From positions 1-21,191 of the IMG/VR virus record IMGVR_UViG_3300032278_000142: a DNA stretch of 21,191 bases; one strand, written 5' to 3'. Source of the DNA: a virus. The translations under genes and the position numbers were made by a program. The notes under the pieces were generated by a model, which was not told where the DNA came from, searched no databases, and saw only the letters and a list, made by a program, of their open reading frames with translations. Shown here piece after piece: positions 8,004-15,664 of the stretch; within the stretch, counting starts at the first letter, position 1; the number at the start of each line of letters is the position of its first letter.

Positions 8004-8143
8004 ATCTTTTTCCTTTATTTTTATCTTTCTATCATATTTGGCGAAGTAAAGCCATAGCCCCTGGAATTGATACGGGAGCCTCATACTTGAAAAGAATGAG
8101 TCCTACATTTTCTGGGAGTGTAATAAAAGTTTGGGGAAAAATT
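8004..8143 (-). other. Cassette leader region without a confident gene
   Basis: These 140 bases separate the last tail gene from the methyltransferase-like gene and are the second largest gap in the window. If the cassette has its own promoter it should lie here, but I find no convincing -35/-10 pair. An open frame of 60 codons crosses the region (8032-8214), but its ATG lies inside the tail gene and has no ribosome site. Confidence 0.4.
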
Positions 8144-8749
8144 TTAAACAGAATCCCAAGCGAAAGTAGCAGGATTCCAATTAACCGTTCCTTGAGGATT
8201 GTTGTCTCTTTCATCTATACTATCAAGAGAAGTTTCAAACTCTTGTGGGGGATCCGTTTTTACAGCTGTCCATTTTTGGCCAGCTTCATTCCAACGAATT
8301 CTATAAGCTCTTTCAGTACTTAAACCATCATCAGAAATATACGTTGTAACCGTAGGATATGCGATAGGTCCTGTCCAAACATTTTGAGCACTTAAAGACC
8401 AAGAAGCAAAAGGTTGGGGATCTATAAAAATATCTTTTGAAGGACTATATATTTTCCCTATACCCGCATAATTTGCACGAAAAGCTAATGATTGATCTTC
8501 AGAAATCGTCCCATCTTGTTGGTAATGAGTACCTCTTCTTGTATTATATGAAGTTTGTTTCCATGTTCCTGTTTTAAATAATTTACGGCAATAGTCTTCG
8601 CCTTGAACATGTCCAGTATGATCTCCTAATTTACCAACGGCAAGAGGAGTATCATTAGATATTGCTACAACATTTGTAACTACCCAATAATCCTCGTTAG
8701 TATTATCAAAGGGATCGGTTTGTTTTTGAATTTTTGCAAAATAAGCCAT
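8144..8749 (-). CDS. Conserved phage structural-region protein, function unknown
   Basis: This 201-residue protein begins MAYFAKIQ, with WVVTNVVAISND at 22-33. The pattern is one I recognise from uncharacterised proteins of cyanophages and other marine phages. Several YR, W and N residues recur (KTGTWKQTSYNTRRG; YRIRWNEAGQKW), and the end is N-W-N-P-A-T-F-A-W-D. I see no signal peptide or membrane segment. It begins one base after the stop of the glycine-rich adhesin, so it is probably co-translated with it and may be a fibre partner, chaperone or virion decoration. I cannot assign a function. Confidence 0.75.
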   Translation of the reverse strand: MAYFAKIQKQTDPFDNTNEDYWVVTNVVAISNDTPLAVGKLGDHTGHVQGEDYCRKLFKTGTWKQTSYNTRRGTHYQQDGTISEDQSLAFRANYAGIGKIYSPSKDIFIDPQPFASWSLSAQNVWTGPIAYPTVTTYISDDGLSTERAYRIRWNEAGQKWTAVKTDPPQEFETSLDSIDERDNNPQGTVNWNPATFAWDSV

Positions 8750-8750
8750 C

Positions 8751-9731
8751 TTATAAAGTTATGGTTCCTGTATCTGTAAAGTAAGCGATTGTATCAGAAC
8801 CACATGTTGCTATAGCGCCGCCTCCACCAACTCCGAATGTCGCGGGTTTACTTGCTGTTGGAAATCTCATAACGAAGAATCCTTTTCCTCCGTTACCACC
8901 ATTCCAAGTGCCTGGGGTATATGCATTGCCTCCACCGCCGCCGCCAAGATTGGCTGTGCCTGGGTTTCCGCTAACTGCACCGGTTCCACCACCACCTGCT
9001 CCTCCAGTACCTGAAGGTCCTCCAAACCAGCCGCCGCCACCGCCGCCGCCGCCGTAAGTAGTTCCTCCTGGAAATCCAGGATAAATTGCTACCGGTCTTC
9101 CAGCGCCTCCGGGGCCACCACCAGAGTTTCCTCCTTGGTGAGGATGAGGTGAACCATTGTTTCCGATCGCTGTGGCACCGCCACCGCCGCCTGATCCATA
9201 GTCAAGGGGGCCACCATTAGAGGTTCCGCCAGCAAAGCCTTGAGGGCCTCCTTGTGCAGTTGGAATTGCAGGAACATTTCCTGTTCCTCCAACATTTCCT
9301 AAGTGATTTGTTCCGCCACCTGAACCGCCTGGAGTACCACCTCCACAGGCGTGACAGCTGCACCCACCACCTTTTCCGCCTCCTAAAGCTGATAAAGTTT
9401 CGGGAGTACCGGGACCAGTGTTAACTGTTGTTACGGTTGTGTTGCCACCATTAGTTCCGCTGTGCACAGATGGAGGAGAACATTTACATGCTCCTGATCC
9501 ACCTGCACCGATTGTTACGGTAATAGGAAGTTCTTCGTCTGTGAATATTACTGATGCAGCACAAGGATTAGAATACGTTCTACGCAATCCACCTCCGCCG
9601 CCACCACCGCCAGCGTTCGGGTTTCCGCCACCGCCGCCGCCACCGGATACTATTAAATAATCTGCAGTTAATTCTTTTACGGCTCCTCTACCACCTGATC
9701 CGAAGCCTAAAACTTTATAACCAAAAGACAT
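8751..9731 (-). CDS. Glycine-rich tail adhesin-like protein
   Basis: This 326-residue protein is dominated by glycine runs (for example residues 30-36, 41-48, 227-234 and 263-268) between short polar or aromatic spacers. It starts after a clear AGGAGG site. N-terminal residues 1-30 (YKVLGFGSGG...ADYLIVSGG) resemble the lead-in of glycine-rich phage tail proteins (Gly_rich families), whose runs can form a polyglycine II lattice presenting variable loops for receptor binding, as in the gp38 adhesins of T-even-like phages. Seven cysteines (57, 82, 84, 124, 126, 129, 310), including CKC and CSCHAC, are unusual in a virion adhesin and could bind metal or form cross-links. The gene is much richer in G+C than its surroundings. 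A receptor-binding role is inferred from composition and position at the end of the tail genes. Confidence 0.8.
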   Translation of the reverse strand: MSFGYKVLGFGSGGRGAVKELTADYLIVSGGGGGGGNPNAGGGGGGGGLRRTYSNPCAASVIFTDEELPITVTIGAGGSGACKCSPPSVHSGTNGGNTTVTTVNTGPGTPETLSALGGGKGGGCSCHACGGGTPGGSGGGTNHLGNVGGTGNVPAIPTAQGGPQGFAGGTSNGGPLDYGSGGGGGATAIGNNGSPHPHQGGNSGGGPGGAGRPVAIYPGFPGGTTYGGGGGGGGWFGGPSGTGGAGGGGTGAVSGNPGTANLGGGGGGNAYTPGTWNGGNGGKGFFVMRFPTASKPATFGVGGGGAIATCGSDTIAYFTDTGTITL

Positions 9732-9752
9732 ATTTCTTTCCTCCTATAAATT

Positions 9753-11018
9753 TTAGCCGTCGTTAGCAGCGTCTGTTGTATAGAATAATTTAATTCCTAG
9801 TAATCTTACATCACCGGTGAACGTGTCGCCACCTGCTGTTGCATTTCTAACGACTTGAAAATACGTATAATCATCGTCCGCTGGAGTTCCTGCAATTGTT
9901 ACTGCAGCACTCACTGGACTAACTAATACATCTTCAACAGCACCGCCGCCTGCGTCTGTAACATCGATAGCTGTTCCAAAAGCTATGTCTGATGTATCAT
10001 CATTCGCGACACCGACACCTTGAAGACCAATAAGGGCGTTTCCTGTATCTGTGTTGCTCGGACTCCAAAAAGCTTGGAAGGTCACTGTACCTAAATTCCA
10101 TGATTTAGGCATCGCGATGGAAAACTGTGCATATTCAGCTGTACTTGCATCAAAATCTAAAACTTTTAGTTCAGGTCGAGTTGCTGTCGTTTCAACGGCA
10201 GCGGCTTCAGCTCCATTTGTTGTTGGACCAAACATTGCTTGTGCTGGAATAAAAATAGTTTCTGTGCCTGCATTTTTAACTACAGAACCACCGGCTTGTA
10301 CTTCTCCGGATCCATTGGGAGCAATATTGATGTTTCCATCAACGCCATCAGCAATTGTAATAGTTCCTGAATTTGTGCCATTGTTTGTGTTTAAAATTAA
10401 ATCTCCAGTTCCTTGTGTAGTGACGGTTGCGTTAGCATTATTGTCACCCACTTGAACTGTATCTGCTCCAAGGTTAACATCACCTGTTCCATTTGGAATA
10501 ATATCAATATCTCTATCTGAAGTTGAAACTATGTCGTAAGTTACAACATCTAAATTTCCACCTAATTGTGGTGTTGTGTCATCAGCCACACTCGCTATAA
10601 ATCCAGTATCAACGATATCTGGATTAGTACCATCGTTCGCTGTTGCATAAACTATTTTTGTAGCTCCAGCAGGAAAAGTTACACTGTCTCCTGAACCAGA
10701 AACATATTTAAAAACTACTGAATCATCACATGAGTTTTTAATTATATAAAAAGTTTGAACGTCGATAGGAATAGTACAATTTCTACTTGCTGCAAGTGAT
10801 CCTGTAAATTCTATAACTCTATGTGCAAGAGTTGCACCTGTTGATCCGTCAGAAACCGATAGATCTGTATCAGCACCATCAGTTATAGCTTGAGTGGTAA
10901 AACCACCTGAAATCTGTTCGATAATATCCCAGTTTGTATTTGTTAAAGTTCCCCATGTACCAGCTTTTTCGCCAGTGGTCATGAGTTGAATTCCGAGTAC
11001 TGTATAATTTGATGCCAT
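9753..11018 (-). CDS. Tail fibre-like protein with beta-repeat region
   Basis: In this 421-residue protein the N-terminus (MASNYTVLGIQLMTTGEKAG, then TWG, N.NWDIIEQ.SGG) is a common start of marine phage fibre proteins and probably attaches to the virion. Residues about 157-240 contain short beta-strand repeats of the type NGTGDVNLG, QGTGDLILN and NGSGEV, consistent with a trimeric beta-helix shaft. Residues about 250-421 form a compact beta-rich end (IFIPAQAMFGP, AFWSPSN, VRLLGIKLFYTTD) that may be the tip or a binding domain. AGGAG lies just upstream of the ATG and overlaps the stop of the previous gene. The role as a fibre is inferred from repeats and location; its ligand is unknown. Confidence 0.78.
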   Translation of the reverse strand: MASNYTVLGIQLMTTGEKAGTWGTLTNTNWDIIEQISGGFTTQAITDGADTDLSVSDGSTGATLAHRVIEFTGSLAASRNCTIPIDVQTFYIIKNSCDDSVVFKYVSGSGDSVTFPAGATKIVYATANDGTNPDIVDTGFIASVADDTTPQLGGNLDVVTYDIVSTSDRDIDIIPNGTGDVNLGADTVQVGDNNANATVTTQGTGDLILNTNNGTNSGTITIADGVDGNINIAPNGSGEVQAGGSVVKNAGTETIFIPAQAMFGPTTNGAEAAAVETTATRPELKVLDFDASTAEYAQFSIAMPKSWNLGTVTFQAFWSPSNTDTGNALIGLQGVGVANDDTSDIAFGTAIDVTDAGGGAVEDVLVSPVSAAVTIAGTPADDDYTYFQVVRNATAGGDTFTGDVRLLGIKLFYTTDAANDG

Positions 11019-11027
11019 AATTTTCTC

Positions 11028-12659
11028 CTATGCCGTATGTTCTATATCTGTATAAGAAGTATTTCCAGTTATGTCAACATCTTTATAATATAATGGGGAT
11101 GTACCCGCGGAACCTAAACTTACTGTAGCTGATTGACCTGTTGCTCCAACAGTCATTTGTGTTGGAGAAGCAGCTCCTACAGAAGTTATTGCTGATACTC
11201 CAGTTAAAGGAACACCTATTTCAAGTATAATAGATCCTAGTGAAGAGGTTGCGCCTACTCCAGTTAAATCAACTAATTCAACATTAGCAACTGTTACTGA
11301 TCCAACAGAAGTGGTTGCACTTACTCCACTTGGAAAATCAATCCATAAAAAACTCAAGGATCCAAGACTTGATGTTGCAGAAACTCCAGTTAAAGGAACA
11401 CCTATTTCAAGTCCAATAGAGCCAACACTTGCTGTTGCTGAAACTCCAGTTAAAAGATCATCAACACCATATGATAATCCTGGTGTACCTAGTGAAGTAG
11501 TTGCATAAACTCCAGTTAATCCAACTGACAATTCTGTTGGAGATACTGCTCCAACACTAGCTGTCGTTGAAAGACCTGTAAGACTTATTGTAAACGCAGA
11601 TTCACCCCAGTTTTCAGATCCCCATGTATCTCTTCCCCATCCTTGTTCAGGAAAAGCAGCAATAGTACCTAAAGATGCTGTTAATGAAAGTCCGCTTAAA
11701 TTAATAACAGGCTCCTCAGTATCACCCCATGGTTCACTGCCCCAACTATCTCTACCCCAACCAGCGTTAGTACCAACATATGTTGGAGCTCCAACAGAAG
11801 ATGTTAAAGCTGATGGCGCAGTAATAGGAATCTCTATAGCAGTTATAACTGAACCGAGAGAAGATGTTAAAGCTGAGGGTGCTGTAAGTATTTGTAAAGT
11901 TTGTACTTCGGCTGCACCAACGCCAGATGTTAAACCTAATCCAGATAATGCAACAGAATAGGTTACTCCCCATCCAGCATTACCATATTCGAGTCTACCC
12001 CACCCATCGGTGGCTTGAGCATAAGGAAATGATCCAACAGAAGCTGTTGCTGATAGACCTGTCGGAGTAATAGTGAGACCTGATTCGCCCCAATTCTCTA
12101 TACCCCAGGCATCACTGCCCCATCCTACTACATTGAAAGCTTCAGGAGTTCCAACCGATGAAGTTGCAGAAACACCTGTTAAGGCAACACTGCTATCATT
12201 CTGTACATTCCAATTTCCCTGACTCCATGATAAAGCTCCCCATGTATCTTGGGTCATATCCATAATGCCGCCCATTCCAATACCATGGACCCAGCATGCA
12301 AAATAAAAATCTGTTTCTGAAGTAGGAGCTATTTCTATATAACGAGTAGTAGCTGCATTAAAAGTTGTTGTATTGGTGTAAGCAGCTTGATTACTGGCTC
12401 CGTCTAAATAATAAGTAACTCCGGAAGAAATAATTCCGGCTTGCATTGTAGCTAAAATTGAACTGTTGGAAGTAGAAAAAATTAATGGATGACTATCATT
12501 ACTTGAACCTGATTGTTCTAAACGAACTGTTCCTGAAGCAACCCATGGGAAAGTAAAACTTGCGGGTTGAGAACCATCAAATGTATAAATTAAACCTGTA
12601 GAACCAGTAACGTACTGCGTTCCAGTTGTAACCGCTACTGTGACTGTAAGATTAGCCAT
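11028..12659 (-). CDS. Repeat-rich tail protein with N-terminal cupredoxin-like domain
   Basis: This 543-residue protein has two parts. Residues about 30-135 resemble a cupredoxin fold seen in some phage virion proteins: a histidine in NDSHPLIFS (H57) and, near the end, FACWVHGIGMGGIM, giving C122, H125 and M129, the usual type 1 copper ligand set, although C-x2-H-x3-M is one residue tighter than in plastocyanin. Residues 160-519 contain 14 copies of a unit like LTGVSATSSVGS, interrupted by four tryptophan-rich blocks such as GWGRDTWGSENWGES, with a weaker one at 139-150. The C-terminal 20 residues are unique. It lies between a small virion protein and a fibre gene, so a tail or fibre role is likely. 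Translation may depend on the upstream gene, because a hairpin covers its ribosome site. Confidence 0.78.
   Translation of the reverse strand: MANLTVTVAVTTGTQYVTGSTGLIYTFDGSQPASFTFPWVASGTVRLEQSGSSNDSHPLIFSTSNSSILATMQAGIISSGVTYYLDGASNQAAYTNTTTFNAATTRYIEIAPTSETDFYFACWVHGIGMGGIMDMTQDTWGALSWSQGNWNVQNDSSVALTGVSATSSVGTPEAFNVVGWGSDAWGIENWGESGLTITPTGLSATASVGSFPYAQATDGWGRLEYGNAGWGVTYSVALSGLGLTSGVGAAEVQTLQILTAPSALTSSLGSVITAIEIPITAPSALTSSVGAPTYVGTNAGWGRDSWGSEPWGDTEEPVINLSGLSLTASLGTIAAFPEQGWGRDTWGSENWGESAFTISLTGLSTTASVGAVSPTELSVGLTGVYATTSLGTPGLSYGVDDLLTGVSATASVGSIGLEIGVPLTGVSATSSLGSLSFLWIDFPSGVSATTSVGSVTVANVELVDLTGVGATSSLGSIILEIGVPLTGVSAITSVGAASPTQMTVGATGQSATVSLGSAGTSPLYYKDVDITGNTSYTDIEHTA
11197..11226 (-). 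repeat. 30-base exact direct repeat, copy 1
   Basis: This copy is identical to 11383-11412. Both encode the start of a repeat unit with its preceding linker (LEIGVPLTGV). The distance between the copies, 186 bases, is a multiple of three, so recombination between them would delete 62 residues in frame. Confidence 0.85.
11383..11412 (-). repeat. 30-base exact direct repeat, copy 2
   Basis: This is the second copy of the 11197-11226 sequence. The flanks differ within a few bases on both sides, so identity is limited to this block. Confidence 0.85.
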
Positions 12660-12676
12660 AAGGAATTGCTCCTTAT
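12658..12676 (-). promoter_or_regulatory. Hairpin covering the ribosome site and start of the repeat-rich tail gene
   Basis: On the minus strand ATAAGGA and TCCTTAT form a perfect seven-pair stem around a five-base loop. The left arm holds most of the AAGGAG ribosome site and the stop codon of the upstream 146-residue gene; the right arm reaches the first two bases of the ATG at 12659. A ribosome finishing the upstream gene would open the stem, so this looks like translational coupling. The stem has only two G-C pairs, so it is of moderate strength. Confidence 0.5.
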
Positions 12677-13113
12677 GCTATTCGAATAATCGCGTCCGAA
12701 GCGTCAGCCGTTGGGAATTGAATTGTAAAAGTTCCGCTTGAAACTGTCTTATCTCCACCGAATGCAATGGCACAACATGCTGGATCCCCAGATGCTGAGT
12801 CATTAAAAATTAAACATCCATTAGCAGTGAACGAAGCTGAAGTCCAACTTGTGTCTGCAAAATCACACACTGCTGTATCAGTTGATAATACAGGGGTTAC
12901 ACTTGTTAAAGCGTTTCCTTTTGCTGTGTATGCAGTTCCAGATGTATTCGTAATTTCGTTTGATGCACTATAAGCTGTAGTTGATTTACTTAACGTTGCA
13001 GAACTTGTGTACAAAGCTAAATTAAAAGTGTTTCCAGTTGAAGCTGTAAAGTTATGAACAGCAGTTAAAATTTCTGTTTTGAAACTGTTACAAATTGCTG
13101 ATGTTATTGCCAT
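12673..13113 (-). CDS. Conserved marine-phage virion-region protein, function unknown
   Basis: This 146-residue protein starts MAITSAICNSFKTEIL, followed by FNLALYTSSATLSKSTTAY and CLIFNDS...CCAIAFGG, ending in a beta-rich QFPTADASDAIIRIA. I know this type as a frequent uncharacterised protein in the structural region of pelagiphage-like and uncultured marine phage genomes. It has no signal peptide or membrane span and five cysteines. A good AGGAG site precedes the ATG. Its stop lies in a hairpin that may couple it to the next gene. A small tail or head-tail component is the most likely role, from position only. Confidence 0.78.
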   Translation of the reverse strand: MAITSAICNSFKTEILTAVHNFTASTGNTFNLALYTSSATLSKSTTAYSASNEITNTSGTAYTAKGNALTSVTPVLSTDTAVCDFADTSWTSASFTANGCLIFNDSASGDPACCAIAFGGDKTVSSGTFTIQFPTADASDAIIRIA

Positions 13114-13129
13114 AATATTCTCCTAGTTT

Positions 13130-13879
13130 TTATGGAGACGGAGAGTTGATGGGTATTCTAACTGTACCATCTGTGTAATCATCTCGTCTTCGTCTACCAA
13201 TTTGCACTCCTGCAAACTTCTGTAATTCTTGTTTATATTTATTTTCGTATAATGTCAACATGTCCATCGGACCTTTTAAATATCCAAAAGCTTCCGTTAA
13301 TGTAGCATATAATAAGCCTTGTGGGAAGTACTGACTAATATAAGTTGTAGCTGTAGTAGTTAGACTCTTGGGTACCATGTCATAATATATTCTATGCATA
13401 TAATTAGCATCTGGCGTAGGAGCTAGATAAAGACCTCCCGACGTGGTGCTTGAAGTTCCTGTAGCGCCTCCAAACATCGCATAATACTTAGGAAATCCTG
13501 TAACGTCCTGATCCGGTTGTCCCCCTTCGGTTCCAGTTAGTCTATCGACATATTCACTTAAATAAGTTTGATCCTTTTTAATTAACCAGGTTCCAGGGCC
13601 TGTAGAAGCTGAGGTACTATTAAAAACTTCTACCCCACGCACAAATACTGTTCCAGTATTTCCTTTAGTTCCTAATCCTGCAACATTAATGGTATTATCA
13701 TCAACAGCTAAATTTCCTTCACTAACAAATCTATTATTGTCGCTGGGAACATCATAAAAAATTCTAAATTCTGCATTTTCAATAAACTGATCTACAATAG
13801 TTGTAGTCAAAACATTCGCATCAGTTTCAGTATAATTTAGAATCGCTGCTTTTAAAGTTGTGTATGTAAATCCGGCCAT
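13130..13879 (-). CDS. Adaptor-like neck/tail protein
   Basis: In this 249-residue protein the N-terminal helix (YTTLKAAILNYTE) leads to DQFIENAEFRIFYDVP. Further on are YLSEYVDRLTG, FPKYYAMFGG, LYLAPTPDANYMHRIYYDMVP and LLYATLTEAFGYLKG, followed by a long helix LYENKYKQELQKFAGVQIGRRRRD. This arrangement (helical start, beta core with P.P...Y...YY..P, then helical LLY..L.EA..Y.K) is typical of phage adaptor proteins that join portal to tail, in the broad T7 gp11/gp4-like group. The basic tail RRRRD could contact DNA or the portal. The ATG comes two bases after the stop of the preceding gene. Confidence 0.65.
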   Translation of the reverse strand: MAGFTYTTLKAAILNYTETDANVLTTTIVDQFIENAEFRIFYDVPSDNNRFVSEGNLAVDDNTINVAGLGTKGNTGTVFVRGVEVFNSTSASTGPGTWLIKKDQTYLSEYVDRLTGTEGGQPDQDVTGFPKYYAMFGGATGTSSTTSGGLYLAPTPDANYMHRIYYDMVPKSLTTTATTYISQYFPQGLLYATLTEAFGYLKGPMDMLTLYENKYKQELQKFAGVQIGRRRRDDYTDGTVRIPINSPSP

Positions 13880-13881
13880 AA

Positions 13882-14691
13882 TTATGATCTATCGTTTACG
13901 GGTCCGCCGAAAACGAAAAAACCTCCTCCTGTTTCTACACTACTAGCCGCATTGGCTAAAGTAAAACTAAAACTATCACTCACAGGCAATGTTGATGGTT
14001 CTCCTGCATAAGGAATAGTGCTGTCAATTTTAGTTATTTCATATGAGCCATAAATTTTTGCCCCGGAAGTATGAGCTACTGCTGTAGTCGCTTCTGGTGT
14101 TTTTCCATAAGAAGGAGCTGCGGTTCCTCTTGTACAGCCGGTTAAAGTATTAGAAGTCCGTCCAGTATATTGAATAGTTTCACTTGTAATTTTTCCAAAT
14201 TCAACAGTATTGGCATCTGTATTAGTGGATTCAATAACAATGTATCCTGAGGTAGGAAATTCCGAACCATCGGTTAATACAATAGAAGTATCAGTAGCAG
14301 TAATAGTTGTAGCTAAAGTCGTACTTAATTCAAAAGTGGAAATGGCTACTCCTCCTACCGGGTTTTTAACTTGATAAAATCTAACTGCATCTCCAGTAGA
14401 TCGTTGATGTCTATTTTCTGTTACAATAACCGTAGTTCCTACTTCTGTAGTAAAAGGATTATTATTTAAAGCAGCAGGTGTGGGTAAAGCTACTCTTGAT
14501 GGTCTTGCTCTCATTAAAGCTTGAGGGTCTGCGCTTGTGGGTTTAGGTTCCAATTGAGGTTGTTTAGGTTCAAATTCTGAAAAATGAACCCATGCGCCAT
14601 TCCATTCCCTTACCATTTCTAAATAAGGAAAAGCTAAACCAGATCTATCTGATATAGCAAGTGCATGTTTACCTGAAGCAAATGTAGTCAT
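13882..14691 (-). CDS. Virion protein with shared beta module
   Basis: In this 269-residue protein the N-terminal part (GKHALAISDRSGLAFPYLEM, then V.EWNGAWVHFSEFE, and later EPKQPQLEPK) is a type I have seen beside neck genes in marine phages. Residues about 123-214 form a module (STTLATTITATDTSIVLTD, FPTSGYIVIE, ETIQYTGRTSNTLTGCTRGT, AVAHTSGAKI) that also occurs in the adaptor just upstream and in the gp10-like tail protein. The C-terminus (SFSFTLANAASSVETGGGFF) is glycine- and phenylalanine-rich. It is packed between two adaptor-like genes with two-base gaps. A neck or tail-completion role is inferred; the family is not known to me. Confidence 0.68.
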   Translation of the reverse strand: MTTFASGKHALAISDRSGLAFPYLEMVREWNGAWVHFSEFEPKQPQLEPKPTSADPQALMRARPSRVALPTPAALNNNPFTTEVGTTVIVTENRHQRSTGDAVRFYQVKNPVGGVAISTFELSTTLATTITATDTSIVLTDGSEFPTSGYIVIESTNTDANTVEFGKITSETIQYTGRTSNTLTGCTRGTAAPSYGKTPEATTAVAHTSGAKIYGSYEITKIDSTIPYAGEPSTLPVSDSFSFTLANAASSVETGGGFFVFGGPVNDRS

Positions 14692-14693
14692 AA

Positions 14694-15656
14694 TTAAGCG
14701 TTAGGATAGTAGACCTTAGGAGCAATATAAGTACTTGTAATATCTGCGTCCTCTTTTACGGCTCTAGCCAATTCATCCTCATAATAAAGTTTTAATTCTT
14801 GTGATCTTTGGGGTGCATTCTTTTGTGATAAATAAAATGCTAATCCTGCAGTCATGCAAGGGGAAAAACGATAAGGCACATTTACTGCATTAGTATAAGC
14901 ACCACCGTCTTGAATCCTTCGTGAATAATATAAATTTAATTTATTTCCATCCTGTGCTGCACCTGGAGTTAAATATATAGTTATATTTGTTCGATCAATA
15001 AATCTTTGAATAAAGAAAGAAGTAGGTGTTCCTTTTGCACTCTTATTAGAATATCCTTGATACTGAGATCGACTTACTTCAGTCATTGGGGAATCAATAC
15101 TTGTAGAAGTAATTCTATAATTAACTTCTAATATATTATCCATTCCTGTAGCATGTTGAGTAACCGCATCAGAACTTGAATGAGTGGCAGCTGTCGTGCC
15201 ATTAGATCCACGAATCGCTCCCGTAAGATTTGCTGCGCCTGTGGCTGCAGATTTTCCTGTGTATCTAATCGTTTCAGAGTTAACCGTAATTGTTCCTCCT
15301 CCTTGATCAGCACCAGGCATATCTGTAACTTCTGTTAAAGGAATATCTGTAACAGATGCATTAATTCCTGCAGATAAAGTCGTTGTTAATCCTTGAGATG
15401 CACCATCGGCCGGGGATCGATAAGTAGTATAGACATTTGTTCCATCTACTAAAGTAAAGCCTTGATTCGCCACTTCCCAATAATGAAGTCCTCTATTACT
15501 CCATTCAGAAAATAATAGATTTAAAGATCGTTTAGCTGTTTTTAATTGATAGCCTGAAACGTTTTGTAGACCAATTCTTTCATAAGCTTCTTCTATGATT
15601 TCATCAATCGGAAGAGTCTTATCGAAAGTGTATGATTGAGAAGTAGTGTTAGCCAC
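14694..15656 (-). CDS. Head-tail adaptor/head-completion protein
   Basis: This 320-residue protein starts with GTG, supported by AGGAGG seven bases before it. The N-terminal region IDEIIEEAYERIGLQNVSGYQ, continuing through TAKRSLNLLFSEWSNRGLHYW (residues 17-60), resembles the helical start of P22 gp4 and related head-completion or tail-tubular adaptors (L..A...G......A...LN.ML..W...G...W). The C-terminal half has a typical FRYS-like ending: PYRFSPCMTAGLAFYLSQK, then a helix ELKLYYEDELARAVKEDAD. Residues about 90-168 are an inserted beta module shared with two other virion proteins here. The core without the insert is near the usual adaptor size. It probably forms the ring under the portal. 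Confidence 0.72.
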   Translation of the reverse strand: MANTTSQSYTFDKTLPIDEIIEEAYERIGLQNVSGYQLKTAKRSLNLLFSEWSNRGLHYWEVANQGFTLVDGTNVYTTYRSPADGASQGLTTTLSAGINASVTDIPLTEVTDMPGADQGGGTITVNSETIRYTGKSAATGAANLTGAIRGSNGTTAATHSSSDAVTQHATGMDNILEVNYRITSTSIDSPMTEVSRSQYQGYSNKSAKGTPTSFFIQRFIDRTNITIYLTPGAAQDGNKLNLYYSRRIQDGGAYTNAVNVPYRFSPCMTAGLAFYLSQKNAPQRSQELKLYYEDELARAVKEDADITSTYIAPKVYYPNA

Positions 15657-15664
15657 AAATCCTC

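Larger units (their letters stand above)
11103..12182 (-). repeat. 14 degenerate protein-coding repeats, consensus LTGVSATSSVGS
   Basis: I count 14 units with the form [LP][TS]G[VL]xATxS[VL]G[STA], starting at residues near 160, 200, 238, 259, 280, 321, 360, 381, 403, 423, 443, 465, 485 and 506 of the encoded tail protein. Units 4 and 5 are the variant TAPSALTSS[LV]G. Spacing is 20-40 residues, larger where tryptophan-rich blocks intervene and nearly regular (about 20) in the second half. The nucleotide copies are diverged, which suggests selection on protein shape rather than very recent expansion. Confidence 0.85.

Noticed and set aside
8032-8214. Minus-strand open frame of 60 codons with a hydrophobic segment (LIGILLLSLGILFKIF), a possible small membrane protein
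   Set aside because: The ATG lies 70 bases inside the upstream tail gene with no ribosome site, and the frame also overlaps an alternative start of the next gene; the hydrophobic stretch is the shadow of another frame.
9418-9660. Plus-strand proline-rich open frame
   Set aside because: It is the antisense of the polyglycine runs; GGN codons read backwards give proline. There is no ribosome site and no other plus-strand gene.
8800-9660. Short GC-rich tandem triplets as a CRISPR array or G-quadruplex regulatory element
   Set aside because: There are no regular repeats with unique spacers, and the triplets are explained by glycine codons in an intact reading frame.
10051-10455. Plus-strand open frame of 134 codons
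   Set aside because: It lies entirely within a well-supported minus-strand fibre gene with repeats and has no ribosome site or known motif.
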